From NCBI RefSeq assembly GCF_002843235.3, contig NZ_CP031123.2, positions 3,348,001 to 3,412,000 of the forward strand: 64,000 nucleotides of DNA, written 5' to 3'. This document shows positions 18,991 to 29,069 of the stretch, piece by piece (positions within the stretch are counted from its first letter, which is position 1; the number at the start of each line of letters is the position of its first letter). Under the pieces are notes generated by a model, which made no database searches, was not told where the DNA came from, and saw only the letters and a list, made by a program, of their open reading frames with translations. This DNA comes from Providencia huaxiensis. Lineage in GTDB: Bacteria; Pseudomonadota; Gammaproteobacteria; Enterobacterales; Enterobacteriaceae. The position numbers and the translations under genes are program-made.

Positions 18991-19404
18991 TTAGTGTACG
19001 CGATCTTCAGGGTCGATATCGTCACCGTCTTCGTCGTCATACTCTGCATCTGGGTCTTCAAAATACGTGCCCCAACCATCATAGTTGATGCCCATTTTCT
19101 CAGCCAGTTTCATTAATTGCTCGACCTGTGCGTCAATCAGTTCTGCATTTAATGCACTTTCACTAATCACATCACAGCACATCAGGGTTTCACCCGTCTC
19201 AATTTCGAGCTCTTCCGCATCCGTGACTTCATAGCCTAGTTTAAAAGCTTCAACAGCCGCTTTTTCTAACAGCGCAAAGTTGTCCGCAGAGAAATGATGC
19301 TCAATCGCATACAATGCATCTGGATCGCTGCCATCTTCCAGTAATTCTTCGATAATTAAGCGAGTTTCTTCGTACTGCGCATCGAGTTCAGCTTTATCTA
19401 CCAT
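18991..19404 (-). CDS. rraB: ribonuclease E inhibitor RraB
   Basis: RraB is a cytosolic protein that binds RNase E and modulates RNA decay. It has 137 residues and is very acidic at the C-terminus, as in E. coli. Conserved blocks include [36 protein letters not shown] and [12 protein letters not shown] chose ATG 19404 (MVDKAELD) because it aligns with E. coli RraB and has AGGGG upstream; the 25 extra codons of the longer frame are not conserved. It is divergent from argF, the same arrangement as E. coli rraB/argI. Confidence 0.95.
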   Translation of the reverse strand: MVDKAELDAQYEETRLIIEELLEDGSDPDALYAIEHHFSADNFALLEKAAVEAFKLGYEVTDAEELEIETGETLMCCDVISESALNAELIDAQVEQLMKLAEKMGINYDGWGTYFEDPDAEYDDEDGDDIDPEDRVH

Positions 19405-19516
19405 ATCCACACCCCTTTTGTTTCTTTGTCGCTCATCTTTCTTTGCGCCATTCTCCCATACGGTTGACAGTGAAACCATATATTTAAAGATAATTTCTTT
19501 TACATTGGGGGTTGAT

Positions 19517-19534
19517 TTTGAATTTTTATGAATA
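19517..19534. promoter_or_regulatory. ARG box 1 (ArgR operator)
   Basis: TTTGAATTTTTATGAATA matches 16 of 18 positions of the ARG box consensus TNTGAATWWWWATTCANW. It precedes argF and pairs with box 2 three bases away, the spacing an ArgR hexamer needs. Confidence 0.8.
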
Positions 19535-19537
19535 TAA

Positions 19538-19555
19538 ATTGAATATTAATTCAAA
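19538..19555. promoter_or_regulatory. ARG box 2 (ArgR operator)
   Basis: ATTGAATATTAATTCAAA fits the ARG box consensus at all but the first position. Together with box 1 it ends 18 bases before the argF ATG, so arginine-bound ArgR should repress the gene. Confidence 0.9.
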
Positions 19556-19573
19556 ACAAAAAGGCTGCCAATT

Positions 19574-20599
19574 ATGAATCCCCTATATAATAAACCTTTT
19601 CTAAGGTTACTTGATTTTACTTCTAGCGAAATTCATTCACTTTTAAAACTCTCTTCTTGGTTAAAATCAGAAAAAAAAGCGGGCACAGAACAGCCCCTCC
19701 TTTCAGGTAAAAACTTTGCCCTTATTTTTGAAAAAGATTCAACACGGACACGCTGTGCATTTGAAGTTGGCGCATTTGACCAAGGTGCTAGAGTCACGTA
19801 TTTAGGGCCTTCCGGTAGCCAAATTGGCCATAAAGAAACCATGAAAGATACCGCTCGAGTCTTGGGCAGGATGTATGACGGTATTCAATACCGTGGATTC
19901 GCCCAAAACACAGTAGAACTCTTAGCCGCGCACTCGGGAGTGCCTGTATGGAATGGACTAACTAACGAATTCCATCCCACACAGTTATTAGCCGACCTGC
20001 TGACCATCCAAGAACACCGACCAAATACGCCATTCTCAGACATTAAATTTGCCTATTTAGGTGATGCGCGTAACAACATGGGTAATTCGATGCTAGAAGC
20101 CGCTGCACTCACAGGTTTAGATTTACGCCTTGTTGCGCCAAAAAGTTGCTGGCCAGATGAAGACTTAGTGAAAACTTGCCAAGCACTAGCTCAAAAAACG
20201 GGGGCAAAAATCACACTCACAGAAGATGTCGCCGAAGGTGTAAAAGATGCTGATTTTATTTATACCGACGTGTGGGTATCGATGGGCGAAGCCAAAGAAG
20301 TATGGGCACAGCGCATTAATTTATTGAAGCCATATCAAGTGAATATGGATGTAATCAAGCTTACTGGTAACCCGAATGTGAAGTTCTTACATTGCTTACC
20401 TGCATTTCATAATGAAGACACCACATTAGGTGCTCAATTAGCTAAAGAATTCAATATGTTTGGCGGTTTAGAAGTCACGGAAGAAGTCTTTGAATCACCT
20501 TATAGCATTGTCTTTGACCAAGCAGAAAACCGCTTACACACCATCAAAGCGGTAATGGTGGCGACATTAGCGCCAGAGCTTCCTATTAATATTTTTTAA
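19574..20599 (+). CDS. argF: ornithine carbamoyltransferase
   Basis: This enzyme makes citrulline from ornithine and carbamoyl phosphate in arginine synthesis (cytosol, trimer). It has 341 residues. The carbamoyl phosphate motif STRTR is at 56-60 and the ornithine/catalytic motif HCLP at 273-276. By position next to rraB it corresponds to E. coli argI. Two adjacent ARG boxes precede the start. A hairpin without a T run (20608-20636) follows. Confidence 0.97.
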   Translation: MNPLYNKPFLRLLDFTSSEIHSLLKLSSWLKSEKKAGTEQPLLSGKNFALIFEKDSTRTRCAFEVGAFDQGARVTYLGPSGSQIGHKETMKDTARVLGRMYDGIQYRGFAQNTVELLAAHSGVPVWNGLTNEFHPTQLLADLLTIQEHRPNTPFSDIKFAYLGDARNNMGNSMLEAAALTGLDLRLVAPKSCWPDEDLVKTCQALAQKTGAKITLTEDVAEGVKDADFIYTDVWVSMGEAKEVWAQRINLLKPYQVNMDVIKLTGNPNVKFLHCLPAFHNEDTTLGAQLAKEFNMFGGLEVTEEVFESPYSIVFDQAENRLHTIKAVMVATLAPELPINIF

Positions 20600-20607
20600 T
20601 ATTTATC

Positions 20608-20636
20608 CCCCTCAACTCAATCAAATGAGTTGAGGG
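20608..20636. terminator. hairpin between convergent argF and phnX
   Basis: The perfect arms CCCTCAACTCA and TGAGTTGAGGG enclose a 7-base loop. No T run follows on either strand, so it is a weak terminator or an RNA-stabilising hairpin. Confidence 0.55.
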
Positions 20637-20646
20637 TAACCTATCA

Positions 20647-21456
20647 TTATGGACGTTCACCTTTTGCCAAACGCTCATTGATACAATCAATAACTGATGG
20701 TAAATCAGCCAAAGTATCAATCACATAATGAGCACCAGCGGCATACAATTTCTCTGCAGCTTGCTGTTTCAATAAATTCACCGCATCAATCGACATCCCT
20801 TGATATTCTTCCCATGTTTTACCGAATTCATTACCCGAAACCGATAGCCCGATGCTCCACATCCCAGCATTGCGCCCTTCCTCAATACCAGGAACAGCAT
20901 CATCCACTTTGATACAAGCAGAGACGGACCCCACGCCTAACTCAATGACATTCTGTAAAGCCATCCAAGGCCCCGGACGCCCACCAGCAAGTAGGTCATC
21001 ACTCGCGACCCAGTAGTCGGGTTGGTAACCCAACGCCTTTGCTGCAGGAACTAATTTTTCCATCACGGCACGGGGGTAACCTGAACAAGAGCCAATCTTA
21101 ATATTTTGGCTGCGTAATGTATTGATTGTGTCGACAACGCCAGCGATTGGTGCTGCAAAATCGACAACATTAGCAATTTGCAATGGCATAAAGGCCGCAT
21201 AGATTTTATCAATGTCCTCACTGTTCATTGAACGACCAAATTTTGCTGTCCACAACGTATCAACTTCTGGTAATTTTCCTAATGCTTCAATATGTTGCCA
21301 TTTACCCAGCCCCATAGGAATGCGCGCTTGAGCCAGTGTGATATCCATATCAAACACCCCTTTAAACGCTTCAATAAAAATTTGAGTGGGTGCAAAAGAA
21401 CCAAAATCTACAGTGGTTCCCGCCCAATCAAGAATAACGGCTTCAATACGGTTCAT
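20647..21456 (-). CDS. phnX: phosphonoacetaldehyde hydrolase (phosphonatase)
   Basis: PhnX cleaves phosphonoacetaldehyde to acetaldehyde and phosphate, the last step of 2-aminoethylphosphonate breakdown. It is a HAD-superfamily enzyme of 269 residues. The nucleophile D10 lies in [10 protein letters not shown] and the Schiff-base lysine K52 in GLGKWQHI; the acidic motif is [12 protein letters not shown]. It lies 9 bases behind phnW, so the two form an operon. It acts in the cytosol on the product of PhnW. Confidence 0.97.
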   Translation of the reverse strand: MNRIEAVILDWAGTTVDFGSFAPTQIFIEAFKGVFDMDITLAQARIPMGLGKWQHIEALGKLPEVDTLWTAKFGRSMNSEDIDKIYAAFMPLQIANVVDFAAPIAGVVDTINTLRSQNIKIGSCSGYPRAVMEKLVPAAKALGYQPDYWVASDDLLAGGRPGPWMALQNVIELGVGSVSACIKVDDAVPGIEEGRNAGMWSIGLSVSGNEFGKTWEEYQGMSIDAVNLLKQQAAEKLYAAGAHYVIDTLADLPSVIDCINERLAKGERP

Positions 21457-21465
21457 TTCTTTTCC

Positions 21466-22569
21466 TTATATTTCCCAGTAAATGGCTTTTTCTATTGCTA
21501 CCAGCAATGCATCAATGTCTTTTTCATAAACTTCACCAATGTTTCCAATACGAAAACAGTCGCTTTGCGAGACCTTGCCCGGATAAATGACAAAGCCTTG
21601 TGATTTTAAATTTTGATAAAATTGCTTAAATTGGTAATCAGGCGAATTTGGTGAGTAAAATGCGGTGATAATCGGCGAATGGAGGCTATCTTCTAACAGT
21701 GTGGTAAAACCTAATTTACGCATACCAGACACCAACTTGTATTGATTCCCCTGATAGCGTTGAAAGCGAGCTGCCACCCCGCCTTCTTGAGCTAACTCCT
21801 TGAGCGCTTGGGCAAACGCTAATACGGTATGAGTTGGAGAAGTAAATCGCCATTTACCTTGAAAATCTTCCATACAACGCCACTGCGCATATAAATCTAG
21901 CGATAATGAACGAGAGCGCCCCTTACAACGTTCAAGCGCTTCGGTACGGGCGATAACAAAAGCAAACCCCGGAACCCCTTGAATACATTTATTTGCTGAA
22001 CTAATTAAAAAATCAATGTTAAGCTCAGCAATATCCATGGGGACCCCGCCAAAACTACTCATTGCATCCACGATATAGCGTTTTTGATATTGCTTCGCTA
22101 ATTTCGCGACTTTTTCTATCGGGTTTAAAATCCCTGTCGTGGTTTCACAGTGCACCATCGCAATATGCGTGATCGGGTTATCCTGTTGTAATATCTGCTC
22201 AATCTGCTGTAGATCAGGCAGAGACACTTCACCACAATCATAAATACAATGGGAAATTCCTAAACCTTGAACCATTTCTGCCATTCGAGCACCATAGGCG
22301 CCATTACTGATAATTAAGATTTTTTCTTTAGGGCCAATTGCACTGCCTAGAACAGCTTCAACCGCATAACTCCCACTTCCCTGCAGTAACACCGACGAAT
22401 ACCCTTTTTTGTCGGTTGCCAGTGCGACTAACTGTTGGCGGATGTTTTGGACAACACCTAAATTGTAATCATCATCCCATGTACAGCTATCAAACAGCAT
22501 GGCTTCCTTCACCGTTTTAGACGTCGTAAGCGGCCCCGGTGTTAATAGCAAATAATTGTTGTTTGTCAT
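21466..22569 (-). CDS. phnW: 2-aminoethylphosphonate--pyruvate transaminase
   Basis: PhnW moves the amino group of 2-aminoethylphosphonate to pyruvate, giving phosphonoacetaldehyde and alanine. It is a class V PLP aminotransferase of 367 residues; PLP lysine K194 lies in [12 protein letters not shown] and LLTPGPL opens the protein. It is the first gene of phnW-phnX. A minus-strand TATAAT (22601-22606) and a GntR-type operator (22581-22594) lie directly upstream, so PhnR bound there would block transcription. Confidence 0.97.
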   Translation of the reverse strand: MTNNNYLLLTPGPLTTSKTVKEAMLFDSCTWDDDYNLGVVQNIRQQLVALATDKKGYSSVLLQGSGSYAVEAVLGSAIGPKEKILIISNGAYGARMAEMVQGLGISHCIYDCGEVSLPDLQQIEQILQQDNPITHIAMVHCETTTGILNPIEKVAKLAKQYQKRYIVDAMSSFGGVPMDIAELNIDFLISSANKCIQGVPGFAFVIARTEALERCKGRSRSLSLDLYAQWRCMEDFQGKWRFTSPTHTVLAFAQALKELAQEGGVAARFQRYQGNQYKLVSGMRKLGFTTLLEDSLHSPIITAFYSPNSPDYQFKQFYQNLKSQGFVIYPGKVSQSDCFRIGNIGEVYEKDIDALLVAIEKAIYWEI

Positions 22570-22580
22570 TCAATTCACCT

Positions 22581-22594
22581 TTGGTCTATACCAG
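22581..22594. promoter_or_regulatory. PhnR-type operator upstream of phnW
   Basis: TTGGTCTATACCAG matches 12 of 14 bases of the perfect palindrome before phnS. It fits the HutC-subfamily GntR pattern GTNTANAC and lies between the phnW promoter and start codon. Confidence 0.75.
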
Positions 22595-22707
22595 ATTGCT
22601 ATTATAATGATCGTAGCCCGCCCAAAAGGTCAAAGGAAAAGTGCGTGTGAAACAAAAAATTCATATAACTATGTATAATATGGCGGAAACAATAATAGGA
22701 AATAACC

Positions 22708-23427
22708 ATGAAATTATCCGCGGATGAAACCCCACAATACCTGCTTATCAAAGCCCAATTACAGGAAAGGATTCAAAATGGCGAGCTAAAATGTGGTGAT
22801 AAACTCCCTTCAGAACGCGAACTTTGTGCTATTTTCAATACCACACGCATCACTATTCGCGAAAGTTTGGCACAGTTAGAGTCCAGTGGGGCAATTTACC
22901 GCTCTGAGCGCCGCGGTTGGTTTGTCACACCTGAGCGTCTTTGGTTGGATCCAACCCAAAATACCAATTTCCATAAACTTTGCCTCGAACAAGGTCGCCA
23001 ACCAAAAACAGTTTTATTGGATGGAAAAGTTATTACCGTTCCTCTCGAGGCTATGGATCCGTTAAAACTTCAATCATTTGAACAAATTTATTTACTCACC
23101 CGCCTACGTTTTGCTGATGACAGGCCCGTTTGTTACTGTGAAAACCATTGCTTACCTGCTCGCGTTCCCGAGCTATTGCGCCATGACCTCAATGGCAGCC
23201 TGACGGAGGTATACCAAACTCATTTCAATTTAATTTATACCAGTATGCATTTGTCTTTCTACCCAACGGCAATGCCGGCTCAAGCTGCGCAAGCACTGGG
23301 CGTTACGGTTGGTCGTCCAGCCCTATTGTTGCAGCGTTTAAACTATGACCAACATGGGCGAATTTTAGATTATGATGTTGAATATTGGCGCCATGATAGT
23401 TTGCGCATCGAAGTCGATACTTTGTAA
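22708..23427 (+). CDS. phnR: GntR-family (HutC/UTRA) phosphonate regulator PhnR
   Basis: The 239-residue cytosolic regulator has an N-terminal winged helix (about 8-75, with [20 protein letters not shown]) and a C-terminal UTRA effector domain. It sits between phnWX and phnSTUV, as in the Salmonella phn locus. Two operators of the GTNTANAC type flank it, before phnW and before phnS, but none lies directly before its own start. A TATAAT at 22674-22679 is its likely -10. The probable inducer is 2-aminoethylphosphonate or phosphonoacetaldehyde, by analogy. Confidence 0.92.
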   Translation: MKLSADETPQYLLIKAQLQERIQNGELKCGDKLPSERELCAIFNTTRITIRESLAQLESSGAIYRSERRGWFVTPERLWLDPTQNTNFHKLCLEQGRQPKTVLLDGKVITVPLEAMDPLKLQSFEQIYLLTRLRFADDRPVCYCENHCLPARVPELLRHDLNGSLTEVYQTHFNLIYTSMHLSFYPTAMPAQAAQALGVTVGRPALLLQRLNYDQHGRILDYDVEYWRHDSLRIEVDTL

Positions 23428-23478
23428 GCATTTTTGCTTATAAAAATAATTTTAGCTATTTAGCTGTATTTCATCTTT

Positions 23479-23506
23479 TTGTCATATAAACCCGTTAGCG
23501 TAAAAA
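23479..23506 (+). promoter_or_regulatory. candidate phnSTUV promoter
   Basis: TTGTCA, a 16-base spacer, then TAAAAA. The -35 is good and the -10 poor. The PhnR-type palindrome begins five bases downstream, at the expected transcription start. Confidence 0.5.
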
Positions 23507-23510
23507 GCAT

Positions 23511-23524
23511 CTGGTATATACCAG
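23511..23524. promoter_or_regulatory. PhnR-type operator upstream of phnS
   Basis: CTGGTATATACCAG is a perfect 14-bp palindrome containing GTATATAC, the HutC-subfamily GntR operator core. It is 30 bases upstream of the phnS ATG. Confidence 0.85.
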
Positions 23525-23553
23525 AATTCATTTTACCTTAACAGGAGAAAACC

Positions 23554-24567
23554 ATGAAACGCACCTATTTAGCAGGCCTATTAATGGCAGCCTTTTGCTC
23601 TACCTCTGTTTTTGCCGCTGATGTTGTTACTGTTTACTCCGCTGATGGGCTGCACGATGGCAACAACAGCTGGTATAAAAATCAGTTTGAGGCATTCACC
23701 AAGCAAACAGGTATCAAAGTACAGTATGTTGAAAGTGGTTCAGGGGCGATAGTTGAAAGGCTCTCTAAAGAGCGTACCAATCCACAAGCGGATGTACTCA
23801 TCACTGTTCCGCCATTTATCCAACGTGCAGCAAAAAACCAATTATTAGCTGAATTTATCCCCGAAGCTGCGGCTAATATTCCTAATTCAAACCACTATTA
23901 CACACCGTTGGTCAATAACTACCTGACCTTTATCTATAATGCCAAACTACTTAAATCCCCACCTGAAAACTGGAGCGCCTTACTCGATCCCCGCTTTAAA
24001 AATAAACTGCAATATTCAACCCCGGGACAAGCTGGGGACGGTACCGCAGTAATGCTACAAGTTTTCCACAGTTTTAATGGTAAAGACGCAGGGTTTGATT
24101 ACCTCGGCAAATTGCAGGCTAATAACGTTGGCCCATCAGCTTCCACCGGTAAGCTCACCGCACTTGTCAATAAAGGGGAGCTTTATGTCGCTAATGGCGA
24201 CTTGCAAATGAATTTATCCCAAATGGCACGTAACCCTAATGTCCAAATTTTTTGGCCTAAAGATGCCAATGGAGAGCGTAGTACGCTGGTTTTACCCTAT
24301 GTTATCGGCCTAGTTAACAACGCCCCCGAAACAGAAAATGGTAAAAAACTGATTAATTTCCTTTTGGATAAACCCTCACAAAGCCGTGTCAGTGAGCTTT
24401 CATGGGGCATGCCTGTCCGTTCCGATATCACCCCATCCGATAAACAATATCATACGGCTCTTCAGATGTTAGAAGGCGTGAAAACTTGGCAACCTAATTG
24501 GGATGAAGTTGAAGTTTCCCTATCCGATGATATTTCACGTTGGCAAAAAGTCACTGACGGTGAGTAA
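23554..24567 (+). CDS. phnS: 2-aminoethylphosphonate ABC transporter substrate-binding protein PhnS
   Basis: PhnS is a periplasmic binding protein of 337 residues with a clear signal peptide (1-21, cut near VFA-AD). It belongs to the iron/thiamine/phosphonate-like SBP group ([31 protein letters not shown]). It delivers 2-aminoethylphosphonate to PhnTUV. AGGAG lies seven bases before the ATG, behind the PhnR-type operator. Confidence 0.93.
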   Translation: MKRTYLAGLLMAAFCSTSVFAADVVTVYSADGLHDGNNSWYKNQFEAFTKQTGIKVQYVESGSGAIVERLSKERTNPQADVLITVPPFIQRAAKNQLLAEFIPEAAANIPNSNHYYTPLVNNYLTFIYNAKLLKSPPENWSALLDPRFKNKLQYSTPGQAGDGTAVMLQVFHSFNGKDAGFDYLGKLQANNVGPSASTGKLTALVNKGELYVANGDLQMNLSQMARNPNVQIFWPKDANGERSTLVLPYVIGLVNNAPETENGKKLINFLLDKPSQSRVSELSWGMPVRSDITPSDKQYHTALQMLEGVKTWQPNWDEVEVSLSDDISRWQKVTDGE

Positions 24568-24573
24568 CTTAAG

Positions 24574-25683
24574 ATGTTGATGAAACGAAAAGTCACTACA
24601 GTAATTCAGCAAACCGAACACTCAGGGATCACATTAGAGTCTTTGCGTGTCTCCTATCATAATAATGTCGTGCTTAAGCCCCTAGACTTAACCATCGAAC
24701 CTGGGGAAATATTGGTGTTGATTGGCCCATCAGGTTCAGGGAAAACCACGGTACTGCGTGCTATTGCAGGGTTTGCACAACCTGATAGTGGGCGCATTTT
24801 ACTCGGTGATACGGATATCACCCACCTTCCCCCGTACCAACGCGGGCTTGGTATGGTCGTGCAAAACTACGCACTCTTTCCCCATATGAAAGTGGAAGAG
24901 AATGTCGCATTTGGCTTGCGAGCACAAAAACAACCCAAAGCACTGATTAATGAACGAGTCGTTGAAGCCCTTAAAATTGTTGGAATGACGGATTACGCAA
25001 CTCGCTATCCACATCAACTTTCAGGGGGGCAGCAACAGCGTGTTGCGATTGCTAGAGCGATTGCCGTAAGGCCGAGAGTTTTGTTACTCGACGAGCCGCT
25101 TTCCGCACTAGATGCGCAAATTCGTCATAATATGGTCGAAGAAATCGCCCGTTTACACCGCGAACTGCCTGAATTGACCATCCTTTATGTCACTCATGAC
25201 CAAACTGAAGCACTCGCACTTGGTGATAAGATTGGCATCATGAAAGAGGGCTATTTAGTCGCACATGGTGAGAAAAATGCCTTATATCACCGCCCGCCCA
25301 ACCGCTTTGCGGCTGAGTTTTTAGGCCGAGCCAATATTCTAGCCGCTACCGCGCTTGGTTTTTCAACAAGCCCCGGGAAAGTGAATGTCAGTTGTGGTGG
25401 AACATTGCTGGAAGCCCATACATTAGGTATGAGAGCGGGTACACACAAATGGGTGTGCATCCGCCCGCAACACCTCACTCTATTGCCAAATACCAATACC
25501 ACTAATCAGCTACAAGCCACATTAACGTCTATTCGCTGGCAGGGGGATTTAACCCATTTAATTTGTGATGTTGCCGGGGAAACCGTGAGTGTTGCCGTTA
25601 CCCATTTGGCCTCACCACCTGCAGTAGGCGATAAACTCACTTTATGGTTTTCACCTGCGGATACCGTTTTAATTGAGGAATAA
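24574..25683 (+). CDS. phnT: 2-aminoethylphosphonate ABC transporter ATP-binding protein PhnT
   Basis: This is the 369-residue ATPase of the importer. It has Walker A GPSGSGKTT, the Q-loop VVQNYALFPHM, signature LSGGQQQR, Walker B LLLDEPLSALD and the H-loop VTHDQTEAL, followed by a TOBE-type C-terminal domain (about 245-369). It starts 7 bases after phnS. ATG 24580 is an alternative start two codons in. Confidence 0.93.
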   Translation: MLMKRKVTTVIQQTEHSGITLESLRVSYHNNVVLKPLDLTIEPGEILVLIGPSGSGKTTVLRAIAGFAQPDSGRILLGDTDITHLPPYQRGLGMVVQNYALFPHMKVEENVAFGLRAQKQPKALINERVVEALKIVGMTDYATRYPHQLSGGQQQRVAIARAIAVRPRVLLLDEPLSALDAQIRHNMVEEIARLHRELPELTILYVTHDQTEALALGDKIGIMKEGYLVAHGEKNALYHRPPNRFAAEFLGRANILAATALGFSTSPGKVNVSCGGTLLEAHTLGMRAGTHKWVCIRPQHLTLLPNTNTTNQLQATLTSIRWQGDLTHLICDVAGETVSVAVTHLASPPAVGDKLTLWFSPADTVLIEE

Positions 25684-25684
25684 C

Positions 25685-26545
25685 ATGTCACATATTAGCG
25701 TGCCAAAAGGTTCATCAATAACGATAAAGCCCATTTATTGGATATTGCCCCCATTATTGGTGTTAATTACGCTGTTTTTTTATCCCTTATTGTTGATAGC
25801 ACAGCAAGCACTGCAAAATGAGGCGGGAAAATGGGGGCTGGACGCATTTTGGCAACTGATTGAGTCAAAACGCTTTATTAATGGGTTATGGAATACGCTC
25901 TATATCGCCATTTTGGCCACGTTAGGCTGCCTTGTGATAGGGAGTGTTTTATCGCTGATCTTGGTGTTTGTTCCTTTCCCTGGAAGCCGTTTTATTACTC
26001 AAGTGATTGATACTTTTATTGCTCTACCGACTTTTTTGATCACCCTCGCTTTCACCTTTATTTATGGTTCTGCTGGGCTACTCAATGGTACTTTGATGGC
26101 ATTGTTTGATTTCGAGTTGCCACCCGTAGAGTTCCTTTATTCAATTCATGGCGTGATCCTAGCAGAAATTACCGTTTTTACCCCTTTGGTCATGCGTCCT
26201 CTCATGGCGGCACTGCGCCAAATAGACAAGAGCCAGCTAGAAGCCGCAAGTATTCTAGGCGCGCATCCTGCACGGGTTATCGCGAAAGTCATTTTCCCTG
26301 CGGCACTTCCCGCTCTACTAGCCGGTGGCAGCCTGTGCCTACTGTTAACCACCAATGAGTTTGGCATCGTGCTATTTATCGGGGCGAAAGGCGTCAATAC
26401 CTTGCCAATGATGGTCTACAGTAAAGCGATATTAGAGTCAGATTATGCGGTGGCATGCATGATTGCCTTAATTAACATCCTGCTTTCACTCGGGTTATTT
26501 TTCCTATACAGAATAGCGACCACTCGCCTTGGGGTAAGGAATTAA
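25685..26545 (+). CDS. phnU: 2-aminoethylphosphonate ABC transporter permease PhnU
   Basis: This inner-membrane permease has 286 residues, about six helices and the EAA-type loop (QLEAASILGAHPARVIAKVIFPAAL region). I chose ATG 25685 because GAGGAA lies five bases upstream; the four extra codons from TTG 25673 would run inside phnT and over that ribosome binding site. It pairs with PhnV. Confidence 0.92.
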   Translation: MSHISVPKGSSITIKPIYWILPPLLVLITLFFYPLLLIAQQALQNEAGKWGLDAFWQLIESKRFINGLWNTLYIAILATLGCLVIGSVLSLILVFVPFPGSRFITQVIDTFIALPTFLITLAFTFIYGSAGLLNGTLMALFDFELPPVEFLYSIHGVILAEITVFTPLVMRPLMAALRQIDKSQLEAASILGAHPARVIAKVIFPAALPALLAGGSLCLLLTTNEFGIVLFIGAKGVNTLPMMVYSKAILESDYAVACMIALINILLSLGLFFLYRIATTRLGVRN

Positions 26546-26547
26546 TT

Positions 26548-27345
26548 ATGTTGATTTGGTCTAAAAAAGGGCGAGCCACAGCTACTATCATTGCTATCAG
26601 CTTATTTGGTTTATTATTTTTACTGCCTTTAGTGATGATTTTAATGTCGAGTTTCAGCCGACAATGGAATGGTATTTTGCCTTCAGGGTTTACTTTTGAA
26701 CATTTTGTGAACGCGTTTAGTGGGCCTGCTTGGGATGCCATATTATCGAGCCTAGTGGTTGGTTTTAGCGCCAGTCTATTTGCGTTGTTTTGTGGGCTTT
26801 GGGCTGCGTTAGCATTAAGAAGACACAGCGGGAAAATACAAAAGTGGCTGAGTATCGCATTTTATCTCCCCAGCGCCATTCCTTCTGTTTCTATCGGGCT
26901 TGGGATCCTTGTGGCATTCAGCCAAGGCTATTTACAGATGAACGGTACCTTTTGGATTGTATTTAGTGCCCATTTCGTGTTGATTTCTGCCTTTACGTTT
27001 AGCAATGTTTCCACTGGCTTAGCGCGTATTTCTCCCGATATTGAAAATGTTGCTTTTAGCTTAGGCGCTTCCCCTTGGTATCGCCTCTGCCATGTGACCT
27101 TACCACTATTGATGCCATGGATGATTTCAGCATTAGCATTAAGCCTATCACTGTCCTTAGGGGAACTTGGTGCCACAATGATGTTATATCCCCCCGGTTG
27201 GGCCACTTTACCCGTATCTATTTTCAGTTTGACCGATAGAGGCAATATTGCAGATGGTTCGGCACTGACGATTGTGTTAGTTTCAGTAACATTATTCCTA
27301 ATGTTTAAACTCGAAAAAATAGCAATAAAATTAGGGCAAAAATAA
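26548..27345 (+). CDS. phnV: 2-aminoethylphosphonate ABC transporter permease PhnV
   Basis: This is the second inner-membrane permease, 265 residues, with about six helices and an EAA loop (NVAFSLGASPWYRLCHVTLPLL region). It starts two bases after the phnU stop, with AAGGA upstream. A terminator follows directly. PhnS-T-U-V together form a complete importer matching the catabolic genes phnWX. Confidence 0.92.
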   Translation: MLIWSKKGRATATIIAISLFGLLFLLPLVMILMSSFSRQWNGILPSGFTFEHFVNAFSGPAWDAILSSLVVGFSASLFALFCGLWAALALRRHSGKIQKWLSIAFYLPSAIPSVSIGLGILVAFSQGYLQMNGTFWIVFSAHFVLISAFTFSNVSTGLARISPDIENVAFSLGASPWYRLCHVTLPLLMPWMISALALSLSLSLGELGATMMLYPPGWATLPVSIFSLTDRGNIADGSALTIVLVSVTLFLMFKLEKIAIKLGQK

Positions 27346-27748
27346 ATACCAAGCCAGATAAAAACCCATCATGGGTTTTTATCTATTTTCTCATAACTCT
27401 AAAGTTTATTAACGATAATACACTCACATCAACACTATTATTTAATTTAAAATTAACAAACTATATTCTTAAAATTAAATTAGAAACCAATCATAAAAAA
27501 ACACGCAGATTACTTAAGTAAAAAAACATAGCTATTAAAATATATAACTATTAAATAAAATATATTAGCTACGTATTTACCCCCAAACACTTAAATATGA
27601 TAAACCGCCACGGTTTAAAAAAAGAGTTTTAACTCAAATTGAAATTCAAAAGCAAGATTAAATAGTTATTTAATCTCCATCTATTTAATAGAATTAATAT
27701 ATTTATTAGAATATAAAACTTCTCAAAATCAATAAAAGGATTTTTATT
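27346..27748. other. 403-bp AT-rich gap between phnV and the pilin-like genes
   Basis: Apart from the phnV terminator at 27358-27382 (ATAAAAACCCA/TGGGTTTTTAT), this stretch is a long run of very AT-rich DNA that should hold the promoter of the next gene. I found no operator palindrome, phase-variation inverted repeat or coding frame. Such AT-rich DNA before a surface-protein gene is a typical H-NS target; this is inference. Confidence 0.5.
27358..27382 (+). terminator. rho-independent terminator of phnSTUV
   Basis: An 11-bp inverted repeat (ATAAAAACCCA and TGGGTTTTTAT) with a T-rich right arm, 12 bases after the phnV stop. Confidence 0.8.
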
Positions 27749-28252
27749 ATGCATTTGCTAAAAAAAAGTGGTTTAGCACTCTTACTGTGTGTGTCTTTAC
27801 CTGCTCTATCCGCCGTTCAAAATATGCCAATCAATATCAAAGGGACGTTCTCAAACGTGACCCAGCCTTGTAATGATACCAAGCTTGAAAATACAACAAA
27901 TTTTGGTGCTATCAATACATTAGAAAAAGTGGGTGATGAAACCGCATACCGTAACTCGGGTTATTTAAGTTTTTCATGCGAATTCCCTGCAGATGCGAAA
28001 CTCACTTTCGTCGCCAACAATGCGCCAAATTCACCTGAAGCATTTAAAACCTCAAGTGATGCATTTGGTGTGAAATTAAAATATAACAGCACCGAAATTA
28101 AACCTGGTCAATCTGATGATATTAAAGTAGTTAAAGGCGGAAATACTATTTACTTCTATACCAGTGTTGCTCGTTTATCCGCAAATGGCCCTAATGACTT
28201 TGGTAATCACACTTTTGATATTACTGGTAACTTAGCGATTACTTACCAGTAA
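27749..28252 (+). CDS. secreted pilin-like (fimbrial) protein
   Basis: The 167-residue protein has a signal peptide (1-22, cut after LSA). The mature part has two cysteines, C41 and C76, a likely disulfide, and ends in a beta-strand pattern (TFDITGNLAITYQ) like chaperone-usher subunits. NMPINIKGTF near the start may be a donor strand. It is paralogous to the next gene. There is no chaperone, usher or adhesin gene in the neighbourhood, so it is an orphan subunit or a differently assembled surface protein. AAGGA precedes the ATG. Confidence 0.7.
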   Translation: MHLLKKSGLALLLCVSLPALSAVQNMPINIKGTFSNVTQPCNDTKLENTTNFGAINTLEKVGDETAYRNSGYLSFSCEFPADAKLTFVANNAPNSPEAFKTSSDAFGVKLKYNSTEIKPGQSDDIKVVKGGNTIYFYTSVARLSANGPNDFGNHTFDITGNLAITYQ

Positions 28253-28272
28253 CAGATAGAAAAAAGATATTC

Positions 28273-28301
28273 GTGGCTGAGCAAGATTATTCCTCAGCCA
28301 C
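28273..28301. terminator. hairpin between the two pilin-like genes
   Basis: GTGGCTGAG and CTCAGCCAC form a 9-bp stem with an 11-base loop. No T run follows, so it may be an mRNA processing or stabilising hairpin rather than a full terminator. Confidence 0.5.
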
Positions 28302-28361
28302 ACAATAATGGTTTAATAATATAAAAATAGATAAAGCATGATTTATCATTTGAGAAATACT

Positions 28362-28877
28362 ATGAATTATGTCCCCCCTTTAAAAGCATTATTACCCTTC
28401 GTATTATTATTCGGCACGGTTTCTATTTCTCAAGCGGCGACACAAAATATGCCTATTCATATTAGTGGCTCCTTTTCAGCAACAACTGCAATATGTCAAA
28501 TGTCGAGTAATACAATATCGAGCTACCGTGCATTGTCCGTTGAGAGAAATGGAAATATAGGTCAAGAAATCGCACCGCATAAAATTGAGCTCAATATTGA
28601 TTGCAATATGAACGCCAAAGCACAATTATCCTTTAATACTCCATCAACGCCTTATTCGAGTAATTTATTTCAAACTTCCAGTAATGCATTCGGCGTTAAA
28701 TTAAGCTGGCAAGGGGAACCTATTTCCCCTAATGAAAGCGTTGCCATTACCATGACTCAGAATCAAAAAAATTACTATGTCGATGCAGTCTTAGTCAGAG
28801 TTGCGCCAAATGGGATTGGAGATTATGGCGAACACTCGTTTAATATTGCTGGAAACTTAGCGGTAGATTACCCATAG
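28362..28877 (+). CDS. second secreted pilin-like protein, paralogue of the preceding gene
   Basis: The protein has 171 residues from ATG 28362, chosen because GAGAAA lies upstream and it gives a regular signal peptide cut near SQA. It shares TQNMPIHISGSF, TSSNAFGVKL and a HSFNIAGNLAVDYP ending with its neighbour, and has two cysteines (in AICQM and IDCNM). The pair arose by duplication and has diverged widely. Function is unknown; a fimbrial or extracytoplasmic beta-sandwich subunit is most likely. Confidence 0.7.
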   Translation: MNYVPPLKALLPFVLLFGTVSISQAATQNMPIHISGSFSATTAICQMSSNTISSYRALSVERNGNIGQEIAPHKIELNIDCNMNAKAQLSFNTPSTPYSSNLFQTSSNAFGVKLSWQGEPISPNESVAITMTQNQKNYYVDAVLVRVAPNGIGDYGEHSFNIAGNLAVDYP

Positions 28878-29016
28878 ATACTGGCTGGTTTCTACTATCG
28901 CTCAATTTTCCGTCATCTTGTTGATTTTTCCACTTTTATCTCATCGTCTAGTTTTTGTACACAATAGAAACGTAAATGCAAAAATAAAAAAAATGTATTT
29001 TTCTTTATGCAAACGC

Positions 29017-29044
29017 TTGCGTCATGGAGTGAGATGCGTATAAT
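29017..29044 (+). promoter_or_regulatory. pyrBI promoter
   Basis: TTGCGT, 16 bases, then a perfect TATAAT, placed 26 bases before the pyrL start codon. Confidence 0.8.
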
Positions 29045-29069
29045 GCGCCACAATTTGCCGGGAGAAACT

